Positions 63,779 to 64,000 of a stretch of 64,000 nt of DNA are shown one piece after another. Origin of the DNA: Microbacterium suaedae (GTDB taxonomy: Bacteria; Actinomycetota; Actinomycetes; Actinomycetales; Microbacteriaceae); the NCBI RefSeq assembly GCF_003254645.1, contig NZ_PNFD01000002.1, positions 310,001-374,000 on the forward strand, read 5' to 3'. The position numbers were made by a program, and so were the translations under genes. Numbering within the stretch: the stretch's first letter is position 1; every line of letters begins with the position of its first letter. The notes under the pieces were generated by a model that did no database searches, was not told the DNA's origin, and was given only the letters and a program-made list of their open reading frames with translations.

Positions 63779-63879
63779 CCAGAGCCCAATCGCTCCTGCA
63801 TCTGCCGCTGATGTTCCTCCCGCGAGAGGCGCAACTTCCGTAAGGCGTCGGCGTTTCGTGACACACGGTGGCACCTCAT
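63779..63879 (-). other. Possible coding fragment cut by the IS element
   Basis: From ATG 63879 the minus strand reads MRCHRVSRNADALRKLRLSR and on for 33 codons into the IS end. It has a helical, basic character like the start of a DNA-binding protein, but no continuation was found on the other side of the IS. It overlaps the repeat TGACACA/TGTGTCA described next. Confidence 0.25.
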
Positions 63880-63915
63880 CAGAGCTTTGTGTCATCCAAA
63901 GGCCGGTTGTGTCAC
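63858..63915. repeat. GTGACACA inverted repeats near the IS
   Basis: GTGACACA occurs near 63858 and its complement TGTGTCAC near 63908, with a further TGTGTCA at 63888. Repeated TGTGTCAC boxes are often seen at the ends of IS21-like elements, so this may be the end of a second, lost element. Confidence 0.3.
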
Positions 63916-63971
63916 CGGGACGCGTCCCGACAGGAGAGGCCTTGTGCGCGGACGCCCATCGCGCTAACGTG

Positions 63972-63985
63972 CAACCAAATGGTTG
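63972..63985. promoter_or_regulatory. ArsR-type operator at the window edge
   Basis: CAACCAAATGGTTG is a palindrome with 6-bp arms (CAACCA/TGGTTG) followed at once by TAGATAG, a plausible -10 box. This form is typical of operators for small ArsR-family repressors in actinobacteria. The regulated gene would start beyond base 64000. Confidence 0.45.
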
Positions 63986-64000
63986 TAGATAGTGAGTTGA

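Noticed and set aside
62486-63790. Target-site duplication around the IS3 element
   Set aside because: The bases next to the inverted repeats do not repeat convincingly on both sides.
63708-63992. Plus-strand frame at the right end
   Set aside because: It runs across the IS terminal repeat and is Pro/Arg/Ser-rich; a shadow.

Overview
The window is 64 kb of high-GC DNA (coding strand rich in GAC/GAG/CTC/GTC codons, many GTG starts) from an actinobacterium, most likely a member of the Microbacteriaceae close to Microbacterium. The clpP1-clpP2-clpX locus with a tig upstream, the clpS-DUF2017 pair, gatCAB, the two-subunit SUF endgame (sufS-sufU) and the frequent leaderless genes (a TANNNT box 6-7 nt before ATG/GTG) all fit. 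The assignment is an inference from gene content; there is no rRNA in the window.

From 1 to about 54.8 kb the window is ordinary core chromosome. Layout: cysteine desulfurase (partial)-mnmA-ligA; a Na+/proline symporter behind a strongly folded leader; an acyl-CoA ligase next to a MarR repressor; gatCAB; a GH3 lipoprotein; dinB; a GerW-like protein overlapping a P-loop kinase; a metallopeptidase-clpS-DUF2017 operon; tRNA-His, orn, tRNA-Arg; msrA; ssb; ettA; a LysR-controlled mesX-mesD folate-independent methionine synthase operon with a flavin reductase; a glycine betaine/proline ABC importer with two tandem binding proteins; sufS-sufU preceded by a Cys-containing leader peptide; tesB; globin-pepN; hemH-rpiB-nei-amidohydrolase; dps; a very large LuxR-family (LAL) regulator; a gamma carbonic anhydrase; tRNA-Gly and tRNA-Pro; tig-clpP1-clpP2-clpX; a regulator/aldo-keto reductase pair; valS.

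From about 54.8 kb to the right end the character changes: less biased codon use, larger gene-poor gaps and damaged genes. This is an accessory island placed directly upstream of valS. It holds a 1,250-residue protein of unknown family ending in a PD-(D/E)XK nuclease, split by a -1 shift at a run of eight G; a decayed antitoxin-like gene; a CBASS-like pair made of a two-transmembrane SLATT effector and a CD-NTase (cGAS/DncV-like nucleotidyltransferase) whose reading frame is intact except for two in-frame TAG codons; a PIN-domain (DUF4935-like) protein; and an IS3-family element with 25-bp terminal repeats and frameshifted transposase. The island looks like an anti-phage locus in decay, although homopolymer sequencing error could explain some of the shifts.

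Three intergenic spots in the core carry nested inverted repeats that could be members of unannotated repeat families. The last bases hold a perfect palindrome of the kind used by ArsR-family repressors, whose gene would lie beyond the window.
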